From NCBI RefSeq assembly GCF_026168555.1, contig NZ_CP092471.1, forward strand, positions 1,684,501 through 1,748,500: a DNA stretch of 64,000 nucleotides, read 5' to 3'. This stretch comes from Qipengyuania spongiae. Its GTDB lineage: Bacteria > Pseudomonadota > Alphaproteobacteria > Sphingomonadales > Sphingomonadaceae. A program made the position numbers and the translations under genes. Positions 47,364-56,935 of this stretch are shown piece by piece. The number at the start of each line of letters is the position of its first letter. Positions within the stretch are counted from its first letter, which is position 1. Below the pieces are notes generated by a model that was not told where the DNA came from, did not search any database, and was given only the letters and a program-made list of their open reading frames with translations.

Positions 47364-47933
47364 TTACTCGGCGCCGGCTTCCATCGCCGTGCCGGCATCC
47401 GCCTGCGCGGACATCGCCTGATCGATCTGCTCGTTGGTCAGGCGAGCCATCAGCCCGGTTTCGCCCATCGCGAGATATTCGCGCGGCAGAGTGACCTTGT
47501 TGGTCTCGTCGCCGCCACGGGCGATCACGACGTTCGCGCCATCGATTTCGAGCACGGTGCCAAGCGAGGCGTTGTCGGCAGTCATCACTGCGGCACCTTC
47601 GACCAGCGCGGCATCACGGGCAGTGTTGGCTTCGGCGATCTGCGCGTCGACCATGCCGTCGAGCTGCGCCTTGGTCACCGTGATGGTCGGGCCGTTATCG
47701 CCGGGACCGTACATGTTCACGGCCAGCGGAACCATGTGCTTGCCGGTGTTCAGGATGGCCTGTCCGTCGGCGACGCTCTCGATCGTGCCGACGGCATTGC
47801 CCTGCGGCCCGTAAACGGTAGCGCCGGCGACGACCTGACTTTCCGCGGTCGCGTCCGCCGGGGCGGCATCCTGCGCGAAGGCCGGAGTTGCCGAAAGGGC
47901 GATGGCCGCGGCGGCCAGCTTGAGGGTATTCAT
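47364..47933 (-). CDS. Exported protein with PRC-barrel-like repeats, unknown function
   Basis: A 189-residue protein from ATG 47933. A clean Sec signal peptide (NTLKLAAAAIALSATPAFAQ) ends with AFA-Q. The mature part contains two similar segments, GATVYGPQGNAVGTIESVAD and AAVMTADNASLGTVLEIDGA, of the PRC-barrel type, separated by a linker rich in Ala and Asp. Such exported proteins are common in Sphingomonadales and have no known function. It is monocistronic. Confidence 0.75.
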   Translation of the reverse strand: MNTLKLAAAAIALSATPAFAQDAAPADATAESQVVAGATVYGPQGNAVGTIESVADGQAILNTGKHMVPLAVNMYGPGDNGPTITVTKAQLDGMVDAQIAEANTARDAALVEGAAVMTADNASLGTVLEIDGANVVIARGGDETNKVTLPREYLAMGETGLMARLTNEQIDQAMSAQADAGTAMEAGAE

Positions 47934-48140
47934 TGTAAGCTCCAAAGTCTGCTTCTGGATGTGGGACTGAAAATGCAGCAACCCTTGGGATGTGCCCGGC
48001 AGGTTGCGAAAAAAGCCGCCAGTGGTTGTCGGGCGGGGATGAACCGGGACGGTGCCGGTTGCTGACGGAATGGCGAGGATGGCCCCGAAAGGCAACCTCG
48101 CCTCCCTTATACCAAACCCACCTGAAGCGAGGATGAAGGC

Positions 48141-49316
48141 TCAGCGGGCGGCCAAGGCCTCGTCCAGCAGCGTCTCGACCCGTCTGCGGTCGGGAAAGCC
48201 TTCGGCGATCCAGCGCTGCTCGACGGCTCTGAGAAGGCGGGCGACTTCGGGACCCTTTCCGATCCCCCGCCGGACGATCTCGCCGCCCTTCAGCGGCAAT
48301 GACGGCACTTCCCAATTTTTCAGGGAAGCGGGGTTGCCGCCGGACAGCAGCAGACGGTCGGTGGCGCAGGCGATTCCTTCGCGATAGGCGAGGCCGCGCG
48401 GGTCCATCGCATCTTCTGCGCGGCGGGCGGCGACGCAGGCGAGCCGGTCGCGCTGGCTGCGCGACAGGCGCAAACGCGCGGCGATCGTTTCTGCGAGCGC
48501 GGGTACTGCGGGCAGCATGGCGGCAAGCCTTCGCAGCGCCTCGGGCGCGGTGCAGTGAGCAGCTTCGGCTGCGATCAGCCGTTCGAGTTGCGCCACCTCG
48601 CTCTGCCTGCATTCGGGCAGGACCTGCTGCAGCACGCCCAGTTCGCGCATCTTCGCAACCGTTGGCGCGGGGTCGGGCAGGCCGAGAAGATTGAGCAATT
48701 CCCAGCCGACCCGCTCGCGGCTCAACCCCTTGAGGCTTGGCGCCAGTTCACGGCAGGCCTCGCTCGCTTCCTCGTCCCACTCGGCGGCGAAGCGGGTGGA
48801 GAAGCGGAAATAGCGCAGGATCCTGAGGTGATCCTCGCGAATTCGTGTCCTCGCATCGCCGATGAAGCGCACGTGGCGTGTATCGAGGTCTTCGAGCCCT
48901 CCGAAATAGTCGGAGATTTCCAGCGTCCGGGGATGGGCGTAGAGCGCGTTGATCGTGAAATCGCGCCGCGCCGCGTCGTCCCGCCAGTCGTCGGCAAAGG
49001 CGATTTCGGCATGGCGCCCGTCGGTCGCGACGTCGCAGCGCAGGGTCGTCACCTCGACATTGCCGTGCGGAAGGATGGCGGTGACGGTGCCATGGTCGAA
49101 TCCGGTGGGTACGGTGCGGATGCCCGCCTCGCGACACAGGTCGATGACCCGCTCGGGCCGGTGCCGGGTGGCCGCGTCGATATCATTGCTGACGCAGCCG
49201 ATCAGGGCATCGCGCACGCAGCCGCCGACCCAGCGAACATCCTCGGCCCCGAGCGCGTCGACCAGCGCGGCGAGATCCTCGCGCCCCGTCCATTCGGTTG
49301 CAGGCATCTTAGCCAC
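48141..49316 (-). CDS. tRNA nucleotidyltransferase/poly(A) polymerase-type enzyme
   Basis: A 391-residue class II nucleotidyltransferase. The catalytic segment is VRWVGGCVRDALIGCVSNDIDAAT (glycine-rich GGxVRD followed by D-I-D), then the TGFDHGTVTAIL block and RRDFTINAL. The RNA-binding motif IREDHLRILRYFRFSTRFAA is also present. CCA-adding enzymes and poly(A) polymerases share these features; in alphaproteobacteria such a single gene usually encodes the CCA-adding enzyme. It is third in a run with Nudix and DUF1285 genes, overlapping the Nudix gene by 8 bases. Confidence 0.9.
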   Translation of the reverse strand: MAKMPATEWTGREDLAALVDALGAEDVRWVGGCVRDALIGCVSNDIDAATRHRPERVIDLCREAGIRTVPTGFDHGTVTAILPHGNVEVTTLRCDVATDGRHAEIAFADDWRDDAARRDFTINALYAHPRTLEISDYFGGLEDLDTRHVRFIGDARTRIREDHLRILRYFRFSTRFAAEWDEEASEACRELAPSLKGLSRERVGWELLNLLGLPDPAPTVAKMRELGVLQQVLPECRQSEVAQLERLIAAEAAHCTAPEALRRLAAMLPAVPALAETIAARLRLSRSQRDRLACVAARRAEDAMDPRGLAYREGIACATDRLLLSGGNPASLKNWEVPSLPLKGGEIVRRGIGKGPEVARLLRAVEQRWIAEGFPDRRRVETLLDEALAAR

Positions 49317-49926
49317 CGGTCGCCTCCAGCCAGGCGAGGCGGCGCGAGAGGTTGTAGCAGATCGCGGCGGTCACGCCCCAGATACGGTAACCGGCGTGCT
49401 CCAGCTCGAGATATTCGCGCATCGCGCCTTTCCAGAACACCTCGTTCCGGGTCCAGCTGCGCGCGTCCATCAGCAGGTCGAGCGGCGCCTCGAACCAGCT
49501 TTCGACCTCGCGTTCGTTGGCGACCAGCGGCAGGCCGGGGCGCACCACGCCAAGCACCGGAGTGATGTCGAAGCCCGTCCCGGTCTGGTAGCGGTCGGTC
49601 GTGCCGATCACGCTGACCTCTGCCGGGTCGAGGGCCAGTTCCTCCTCGGCCTCGCGAAGCGCCGCAGCGAGGGCGGTTTCGTCCGGTTCGAGCTTGCCGC
49701 CAGGAAAGGCGACCTGGCCGGGATGGTCTCTCATCGTGCGCGGCCGCTGAGTCAGAATCACGCTCGGCCCGCCATCCTCGCGCGGGCGGTCGACCACCGC
49801 GATCAGCACGGCGGCATCGGCGGTGCGCTCGGCATCGGCGAAGCGCGCATCGCTCATCAATCCCTCGATAGGCTGCGCATGGCCGCGCTCGAAGAGGTCG
49901 GCCAGACGGTCGAGAAGCGCGGTCAT
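49309..49926 (-). CDS. Nudix hydrolase, CoA pyrophosphatase-like
   Basis: A 205-residue protein with a complete Nudix box, GGKLEPDETALAAALREAEEEL (about 100-121), preceded by the UPF0035/CoAse-type motif LTQRPRTMRDHPGQVAFPGG. This combination marks NudL-type CoA pyrophosphatases that cleave CoA or related nucleoside diphosphate derivatives. It overlaps the upstream DUF1285 gene (ATGA) and the downstream CCA enzyme gene, so the three are cotranslated. Confidence 0.9.
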   Translation of the reverse strand: MTALLDRLADLFERGHAQPIEGLMSDARFADAERTADAAVLIAVVDRPREDGGPSVILTQRPRTMRDHPGQVAFPGGKLEPDETALAAALREAEEELALDPAEVSVIGTTDRYQTGTGFDITPVLGVVRPGLPLVANEREVESWFEAPLDLLMDARSWTRNEVFWKGAMREYLELEHAGYRIWGVTAAICYNLSRRLAWLEATGG

Positions 49927-50486
49927 ACGGGCTGGAGCGGAAAGGCGGCGTCGCCGCTGGTCACGGTCAGGTCCGTGACCTCGCCGTTCTCCTTTTCGTC
50001 CAGCGCGATGTGGACGAGTTGTTCGTAAGTGGAGCGGTTCAATCGCGCCTCGCAGCCCCGGCGAACCGTCAGATAGAGCGCGGGCAGATCGGGATCGCCC
50101 TCCGCGCGCAAGGGATGGTCCGGCCCGGCGACGATCAGTTCGTCGGTGTCGAGGCGGAAGGCGAGGTCTCCGTCGACGCGGCGGACATCGACGGCCTGGA
50201 AACAGGCGTCCTCTACCTCGATCCGCAGCTTCTGATAGGGAACCACCAGCCAGTAGCTTCCGTCCGGCTCGCGGTTCAGCAGGCCGGCGAAGGCACGGAC
50301 CATGGCCGGGCGCGTGATGGGCGATCCGTCGTGATACCAGGTGCCGTCGGCCGCGATCCGCATCCCGCTCTCGCCCGTATTATCGGGGTTCCATTCCTCG
50401 ACCGGGGGGAGCTTGCGCGCGGCGACCGCCTCGGCGATCTCGGCCAGCGACATTCCGGCAAGGTCAGGGGGCGGTTGATAGGGCAC
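49923..50486 (-). CDS. DUF1285-family protein
   Basis: A 187-residue protein with the DUF1285 features PPVEEWNPDNTGESGMRIAA, DGTWYHDGSPITRPAMVRAF and YWLVVPYQKLRIEVEDACF. The family forms a beta-rich fold and is conserved in alphaproteobacteria next to the Nudix and CCA-adding enzyme genes, as here. Function is unknown. Confidence 0.88.
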   Translation of the reverse strand: MPYQPPPDLAGMSLAEIAEAVAARKLPPVEEWNPDNTGESGMRIAADGTWYHDGSPITRPAMVRAFAGLLNREPDGSYWLVVPYQKLRIEVEDACFQAVDVRRVDGDLAFRLDTDELIVAGPDHPLRAEGDPDLPALYLTVRRGCEARLNRSTYEQLVHIALDEKENGEVTDLTVTSGDAAFPLQPV

Positions 50487-50532
50487 GGGCGATCAGCGTT
50501 GGCAGATCAGCCGCCGCGGCTCAAGCACCGGA

Positions 50533-51048
50533 TCATGCGCTGGCGGATCCCCACGGTCCCAGCATTCCTTCGGCGGGCAGAATGGCGGGATTGTCGCAGC
50601 GCGCCAGCAGACGGTGCCGCTCGTATGGTCCGGGGCAGCGCCAGCCACCGGTATGGGCGGGCGAGAAATCCCAACGGCCGTAATAGTCCTCGTCCCCGAT
50701 CAGGACCTGCGGCAGCGGCGCCGAGGGATCGATCTCGCCGAGCGAAGCCGCCATCAGCGCCTTGCCATAGCCTTCGCCCTGCCGTCCCGGCGCGACCGCG
50801 ACCGGGCCGACCATCAGCATGGGGTGGGCGCGCCCCTGCGGATCGGTCAGCGCGACGGGCCAGTACTGGATCGTGGCGACGAGATACTCCTCCTCGTCCA
50901 GCGCGGCAAAGCTCAGCGCCTCCAGCCAGTCCATCCCCGCACGGATGCGATAGGCGGTGCGCGCATGGCGCTCCGGCCCGAAGCTCGCATCGAGCAGGTC
51001 CTCGACCAGTTGCGGGTCGATCGCGGAGAGGGGGATGATAGTGGCCAC
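50533..51048 (-). CDS. GNAT-family N-acetyltransferase
   Basis: A 171-residue protein with the acetyl-CoA-binding core MLMVGPVAVAPGRQGEGYGKALMAASL (R/Q-x-x-G-x-G/A pattern) and downstream VLIGDEDYYGRWDF, which matches YhbS-type acetyltransferases. Substrate unknown. It lies upstream of the DUF1285 gene on the same strand with a 46-base gap. Confidence 0.85.
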   Translation of the reverse strand: MATIIPLSAIDPQLVEDLLDASFGPERHARTAYRIRAGMDWLEALSFAALDEEEYLVATIQYWPVALTDPQGRAHPMLMVGPVAVAPGRQGEGYGKALMAASLGEIDPSAPLPQVLIGDEDYYGRWDFSPAHTGGWRCPGPYERHRLLARCDNPAILPAEGMLGPWGSASA

Positions 51049-51106
51049 GGGCCGCGCGCGTTAGAACCGGCGGCACGCCGTGTCGAGCCTGTTGCGACGG
51101 GCGCGA

Positions 51107-52294
51107 TCAGTCGGGCGTGAGCCGCAACAGCCTCGCGCCATCCTCGTCCTCGAGCACGTAGAGCGCGCCGTCCGGTCCTTCGATCACCGAGCGAATGCGC
51201 TTGCCCATCGGATAACGGGCGACCTCGCGCGCCTGTTCGCCCTCGATTGCGACATGGACCAGCCCTTCGGTGACCAGACCGGAGATGATCGCGTCGCCCT
51301 TCAGCGCCGGGAACAGATCGCCCGAATAGAAGGTCATGTTGCCCGGCGCGATCACCGGGGTCCAGTTGATCGCGGGCTTGGCGAAACCGTCATCGGCGCT
51401 GTGGTCGGGAATGTTCGAGCCGTCGTAATTCACGCCGCCCGAACGCACCGGCCAGCCATAGTTCTGGCCTTCTTTGACGAGGTTGAGTTCGTCGCCGCCC
51501 TTGGGGCCGTGTTCCAGCTCCCAGAGACGACCCTGCGCGTCGAAATCGAGACCCAGGATGTTGCGGTGGCCCCAGCTCCAGATCTGGTCGGACGGGCTGC
51601 CCTGTCCGGCCAGAGGATTGCCTGCGGCGGGCGTGCCGTCGAGATTGAGGCGCACGATGGTGCCGAGCGTGTTCGAGGTGTCCTGCGCGGGATCGCCCTT
51701 CTGCCGCTCGCCACTGGCGACGAACATATAGCGTTCGTCCGGGCTGAAGACGATGCGGTGCGAGAAATGTCCGCGCCCGGTCACCTTGGGCTGCTGGCGC
51801 CAGATCACGTTCAGCCCCTCGATCGAACAGGCATTCGCGTTGGGGCAGCGCAGCGTGCCGCGCCCGACCACCGCGCCGCGCGTATCGCCGTCGCCCGCCT
51901 CGACCCAGCTCAGATAGATCGTGCGGCCCGACAGGGGCGATTCCGCCTGGCTCGGCAGGAAGGCGATGTCGCCGAGCCCGCCCTGGCCGCCGTAATCGAC
52001 CCGAGGTGCGCCGCTTACCTCGATCTTCGCATCGCGCGCGCGATCGTAAGCGACGATCCGGCCCGGCTTGGTGGTGACGAACAGCACTTCGGTGCCCGGG
52101 ACGAAAGCCTGCGCCCATGGCTCGTCGAGCGTGTCGATGGTCTCGGTGGCGAAGCTGATCTCGCCATCGGATGCGGCCTGGCCGCTCGTTGCAGCGGGGC
52201 TGGGCGTCGCGCTGTCCACGGGTTGTCCCGTGCCGCAACTTGCGAGCAGAACGGCAGGCGATAGAATGGCGGCGAAAAGGTTTTTCTCGATCAT
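51107..52294 (-). CDS. PQQ-dependent sugar dehydrogenase (GDH/sorbosone-type beta-propeller)
   Basis: A 395-residue exported lipoprotein from ATG 52294; the signal (NLFAAILSPAVLLASCG) carries a lipobox Cys. The mature protein is a GSDH-type six-bladed propeller: YGGQGGLGDIAFLP, GRGHFSHRIVFSPDERYMFV, SWGHRNILGLDFDAQGRLWE and EHGPKGGDELNLV are family hallmarks. Family enzymes oxidise aldoses with PQQ in the periplasm. Its start codon overlaps that of the divergent rnhB gene (CATG shared at 52292-52295), so promoters of each lie inside the other gene. Confidence 0.88.
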   Translation of the reverse strand: MIEKNLFAAILSPAVLLASCGTGQPVDSATPSPAATSGQAASDGEISFATETIDTLDEPWAQAFVPGTEVLFVTTKPGRIVAYDRARDAKIEVSGAPRVDYGGQGGLGDIAFLPSQAESPLSGRTIYLSWVEAGDGDTRGAVVGRGTLRCPNANACSIEGLNVIWRQQPKVTGRGHFSHRIVFSPDERYMFVASGERQKGDPAQDTSNTLGTIVRLNLDGTPAAGNPLAGQGSPSDQIWSWGHRNILGLDFDAQGRLWELEHGPKGGDELNLVKEGQNYGWPVRSGGVNYDGSNIPDHSADDGFAKPAINWTPVIAPGNMTFYSGDLFPALKGDAIISGLVTEGLVHVAIEGEQAREVARYPMGKRIRSVIEGPDGALYVLEDEDGARLLRLTPD

Positions 52295-52919
52295 GCTTTC
52301 AGGAACTCCCCAGAACGGACTTGGCTCCGCCCGGATGGTCGCGGGCGTCGACGAGGCGGGGCGCGGCCCGCTGGCTGGCCCGGTTGTGGCCGCTGCCGTG
52401 GTGCTGTGCAAGCCATGTCCGGCGGGCCTGGGCGATTCCAAGGCGCTCTCGCCGCAGGTGCGCGCCAAGCTGGACACGACGATCCGCGCGCGCTGTGCCT
52501 TCGGGATCGGCGTGGTCGAGGTGGAGGACATCGACCGGCTCAACATCTTCGGCGCGACCATGCTGGCGATGACGCTGGCGATGCAACGGCTGTGCGAGGC
52601 GCTGGGACTGCAGGATTGCGAGGCGCTGATCGACGGCAATCTCACTCCCGCCGGGCGCAATCCCGGCTGGCGCTGGCCCGCCCGCGCGATCGTGAAGGGC
52701 GACGCCAAGGAACGCTGCATCGGCGCCGCCAGCATTCTCGCGAAGGAACATCGCGACCGGCTGATGCGCGAGGCGGCCGCCCGCCATCCGCATTACGGCT
52801 GGGACCGCAACGCCGGATACGGAACACCCGAGCATCTTGCCGCATTGCGTCAATACGGGCCGTCGCCGCTGCACCGCCGCAGCTTCGCGCCGGTAGCGCA
52901 GATGGAGATGTTCGCATGA
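52293..52919 (+). CDS. rnhB: Ribonuclease HII
   Basis: A 208-residue protein. ATG 52293 is the longest plausible start (MLSGTPQNGLG), and ATG 52335 (MVAGVDEAGRG) is an alternative. The catalytic motif VAGVDEAGRGPLAGPVVAAA holds the first acidic residues; LIDGNLTP supplies another Asp, and GDAKERCIGAASILAKEHRD a conserved block. It removes RNA primers and misincorporated ribonucleotides. It overlaps the following SDR gene (ATGA). The rnhB-ccrM vicinity is known from other alphaproteobacteria. Confidence 0.93.
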   Translation: MLSGTPQNGLGSARMVAGVDEAGRGPLAGPVVAAAVVLCKPCPAGLGDSKALSPQVRAKLDTTIRARCAFGIGVVEVEDIDRLNIFGATMLAMTLAMQRLCEALGLQDCEALIDGNLTPAGRNPGWRWPARAIVKGDAKERCIGAASILAKEHRDRLMREAAARHPHYGWDRNAGYGTPEHLAALRQYGPSPLHRRSFAPVAQMEMFA

Positions 52920-53848
52920 GTTTCGCCTATTCCGACATGCCCGACCAGACCGGCCGTACGGCGGTGGTCACCGGGGCCAACACCGGCATCGGGCGCGAGA
53001 TCGCCCGTGCGCTCGCCAGGAAAGGCGCCCGTGTGGTGCTCGCCTGCCGCGATGCGGACCGGGCGAACGAGGCGATCGAGGACATCAACAGCGGTCCGGA
53101 ACGTGCCGATCTTGCCTATCTCCACCTGGATCTCGCCAATATCGCCTCGGTCCGCGACGCCGCGGAAGAGGCGATGGGAGAGCAGCGGATCGACATCCTC
53201 GTCAACAATGCCGGGGTGATGATCCCGCCGCTTTCGCGCGGATCGACCGGGGCGGAGCTGCAGTTCGCGGTCAATCACCTCGGCCATTTCGCGTTCACTG
53301 CCCTGCTGCTCGACAAGCTGGCGCAGGATGGCGGCGCGCGTGTGGTCACGCAGTCGAGCCTTGCCCACAAGGGCGCGGAAATCGACTTCGACAATCTCGA
53401 CGCCCGTCGTGGCTACAACCGGCTGAACTTCTACGGACAGAGCAAGCTCGCCAATCTGCTCTTCGCCAAGGAACTCGACCGCAGGCTGCGCGCGAAGGAT
53501 TCGCCCGTGGTTTCGATCGCCAGCCATCCCGGCATCGCGCAGACCGAGCTTACTCGCCATCTCGGCATTTTCGGCAATGTCTTCGGCGCGGCGACCGGCT
53601 TCTTTCTCAACTCACCGGAGAAGGGCGCGCTGCCCGCATTGCGGGCGGCGACCGATCCTGCGGCCGAGGGTGGCGATTACTACGGCCCCTACGGTTTTCG
53701 CGAGATGAGCGGCAACGCTTCCGGTCCGGCAATTGCGACGAAAACCGCGCAGGATCCGCTGCTCGCCGCGCGGCTCTGGGCCAAGTCCATCGAGATGACC
53801 GGCGTCGATCCCGGGCTCGAACCGGCGTCAGGCAAGGCGAACGCCTGA
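52916..53848 (+). CDS. Short-chain dehydrogenase, retinol-dehydrogenase-like
   Basis: A 310-residue SDR. The NADP-binding motif TGANTGIGREIARAL (about 19-33) is followed by NNAGVM (about 94-99), catalytic Ser in VVTQSSLAH, and the YGQSK motif (Tyr about 180, Lys 184). It resembles the retinol dehydrogenase/WWOX-like SDRs that reduce unknown carbonyls in bacteria. It is coupled to rnhB by ATGA and separates rnhB from ccrM. Confidence 0.9.
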   Translation: MSFAYSDMPDQTGRTAVVTGANTGIGREIARALARKGARVVLACRDADRANEAIEDINSGPERADLAYLHLDLANIASVRDAAEEAMGEQRIDILVNNAGVMIPPLSRGSTGAELQFAVNHLGHFAFTALLLDKLAQDGGARVVTQSSLAHKGAEIDFDNLDARRGYNRLNFYGQSKLANLLFAKELDRRLRAKDSPVVSIASHPGIAQTELTRHLGIFGNVFGAATGFFLNSPEKGALPALRAATDPAAEGGDYYGPYGFREMSGNASGPAIATKTAQDPLLAARLWAKSIEMTGVDPGLEPASGKANA

Positions 53849-53893
53849 AAAGGAGGGGCCGGGCGAGTCCTCGCGGCCACACCGCATCATCTG

Positions 53894-55208
<1,315 letters not shown>

Positions 55209-55256
55209 GGAAGCGGCGACCCGCATGGCCCGTGCGGGGCGACCGCACCCGGTCCG

Positions 55257-55763
55257 CTAGCGCCAGTGGGCGAGCCCATAAGCGATGGCGCCAACCGCCG
55301 CCCAGGACGCAAGGCCAAGACCGGCGAAGATCGCGACACGCACGCGGCGGCTGAACCTCTCCTCCGGCGCTTCGTCGGCGGCGGGCCGATCCGACAGGGG
55401 ACCATTCTGCGCCGGGCCGGCAAGGACGGGCGCGGCGAGAAGCGCGGCGCTGATCGCACCCTGCGTGATCGGCGCATGGAACTGGGCGCCGTATTGATAC
55501 TGGCCCCGAACGGCTTTCCTGCGGACGATCCGCGCGGAGACAGGGCCGATTTCGGGAATGACCACATCCAGCCGGTCCCCGATTTCGAGGATAGCGGCCG
55601 ACCACAGCCGCATGCCGCTTTGCGACAGGTCGAGGACGAGCACCGGAATGGTGTCCGCCCCTTCGTCGGCGGCGAGAAAACTCAGCGTGCATGTTCGCCG
55701 GTCGGCCGCCCGGCGATCGGGCGACATGGCCGGTAATGACAAGCTGGCGACCTTGGGCAGCAT
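55257..55763 (-). CDS. PilZ-domain protein with C-terminal membrane anchor
   Basis: A 168-residue protein from ATG 55763. The N-terminal half is a PilZ-like domain: RRAADRRTCTLSFLA (RxxxR-type motif about 17-21), then LDLSQSGMRL (D/N-x-S-x-x-G about 45-54), which binds cyclic di-GMP in the family. A linker leads to a single C-terminal helix (VAIFAGLGLASWAAVGAIAY). It would sense c-di-GMP at the membrane. It is monocistronic and convergent with ccrM. Confidence 0.82.
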   Translation of the reverse strand: MLPKVASLSLPAMSPDRRAADRRTCTLSFLAADEGADTIPVLVLDLSQSGMRLWSAAILEIGDRLDVVIPEIGPVSARIVRRKAVRGQYQYGAQFHAPITQGAISAALLAAPVLAGPAQNGPLSDRPAADEAPEERFSRRVRVAIFAGLGLASWAAVGAIAYGLAHWR

Positions 55764-56048
55764 GACGAACCTCCAGATCCGGCGGCAACGTTCCAAATGC
55801 GCCGGGTTCGATGTAAAACCCGGCTGCCCCCCTGTAACGCAGCGACCTTTATTATTTCTATCGGCAGGAATGCAGATGGTAAAGGGCGCCACCCGCTTTC
55901 AATTTGGTATCACCGAGGAAATAATGACGAGGCCGGGTAAATTCCTGATTAAGCCGCGCAAGAGCTTTCGCCGACTTTATCGTGGAGGTCCGCAATGCCC
56001 CGCCGCCCCCAGGCCGATTGCAGGGCGGGCGGCAGGGCCGGCGTCCGG
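55764..56048. other. 285-bp intergenic region
   Basis: Contains the probable promoter of the PilZ gene. The run ATTATTTCTATCGG and AT-rich TTTCAATTTGGTATCACC are the only AT-rich blocks. No gene, repeat or terminator is recognised. Confidence 0.4.
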
Positions 56049-56333
56049 TCAGATGAACAGCAGCACGCCGAGCATGATCGCGCCGACGATCACGAAGATC
56101 CCCGCCATGTCGAAGCCGGTCAGGCGATCGATATGGTCGGCGCGGAAGCTGGCATAGCCGGTGGGTTGCTTGCTCGCCATGCTGGCGACTTCGAACGCGC
56201 TCGCGTCCTTGCGGAACCAGCGCTTGAGATAATCAAGGTCCTCTTCGTTGACCACCGGATAGAGATTGAGCAGCATCTCGACCCGATCGAAACGATCGGA
56301 AGGGTTGGCAGAAACTGCCTTTTCGTTTGGCAC
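56049..56333 (-). CDS. Small C-tail-anchored membrane protein, unrecognised
   Basis: A 94-residue protein. A soluble, acidic N-terminal region (DRFDRVEMLLNLYPVVNEED, then LDYLKRWFRKDASAFEVASM) is followed by one C-terminal helix (GIFVIVGAIMLGVLLFI). The codon usage and single-helix layout suggest a genuine gene. Function unknown. Confidence 0.7.
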   Translation of the reverse strand: MPNEKAVSANPSDRFDRVEMLLNLYPVVNEEDLDYLKRWFRKDASAFEVASMASKQPTGYASFRADHIDRLTGFDMAGIFVIVGAIMLGVLLFI

Positions 56334-56388
56334 GTCATATCACCTGATTTTGCGTAAGATTTTCGCCCGCGATGGCGGGCGCGCGGGA

Positions 56389-56733
56389 TCAGGCGAGGAA
56401 AGGCGGCCCTCGGGAGGGCGGAAGGTTCAGGAAGACGCGCCGGAGCGGAGGGCCGGTCTGGCGCGGAGGATCGTCGTGCTGCGTCGCCGCTGCCGGGACG
56501 AACACAGGCCGCATCGGCTCCACGGCCGCCAGAGGTGGTGCGGGCTTCGGTAGCGCGACCTGGCGTTCGGCCTCGTCGCGCTGCGCGAGGACGGCGACTT
56601 CCACCGTCGTCGCATCGAAGGCCGAGCCGCGATCCCGCACGATCGGAATCGGCGCCGACGGCATCGCCTGGCACAGCACGGCGAGCAGGATCGCGAGCAA
56701 TCCCGTCCTGAGCAGCCAGTTGCGGAGCATCAT
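56389..56733 (-). CDS. Possible exported Pro-rich protein, unrecognised
   Basis: A 114-residue frame from ATG 56733 (a second ATG is adjacent). It begins with a signal-like helix (RNWLLRTGLLAILLAVLCQA) and continues as a Pro/Ala-rich, low-complexity chain (VALPKPAPPLAAVEPMRPVF). No family recognised. An upstream in-frame extension to 56925 runs through low-complexity Gly/Arg and is rejected. Moderate doubt remains whether it is expressed. Confidence 0.5.
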   Translation of the reverse strand: MMLRNWLLRTGLLAILLAVLCQAMPSAPIPIVRDRGSAFDATTVEVAVLAQRDEAERQVALPKPAPPLAAVEPMRPVFVPAAATQHDDPPRQTGPPLRRVFLNLPPSRGPPFLA

Positions 56734-56935
56734 CGTCGGCACGGATGGCGGATTATCGTTCGATCCGCTCTCGCGCAAGCGAGCGGCGGCGCGAAGCCCT
56801 GTCCTACAGGCGAACGACGCGCTAGGCAGGCGGCATGACCATCGCCCGCGCCCGCCGCCGCCAGCCGCTTTTTTCGGTTCCTGGACCGTGTAACACCTGT
56901 AACACCGTTCAGCCTGCGAGCGCAAAGGCTGAACG

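Noticed and set aside
48555..50028. Plus-strand frames opposite the CCA-adding, Nudix and DUF1285 genes
   Set aside because: Shadows of three well-supported coupled minus-strand genes.
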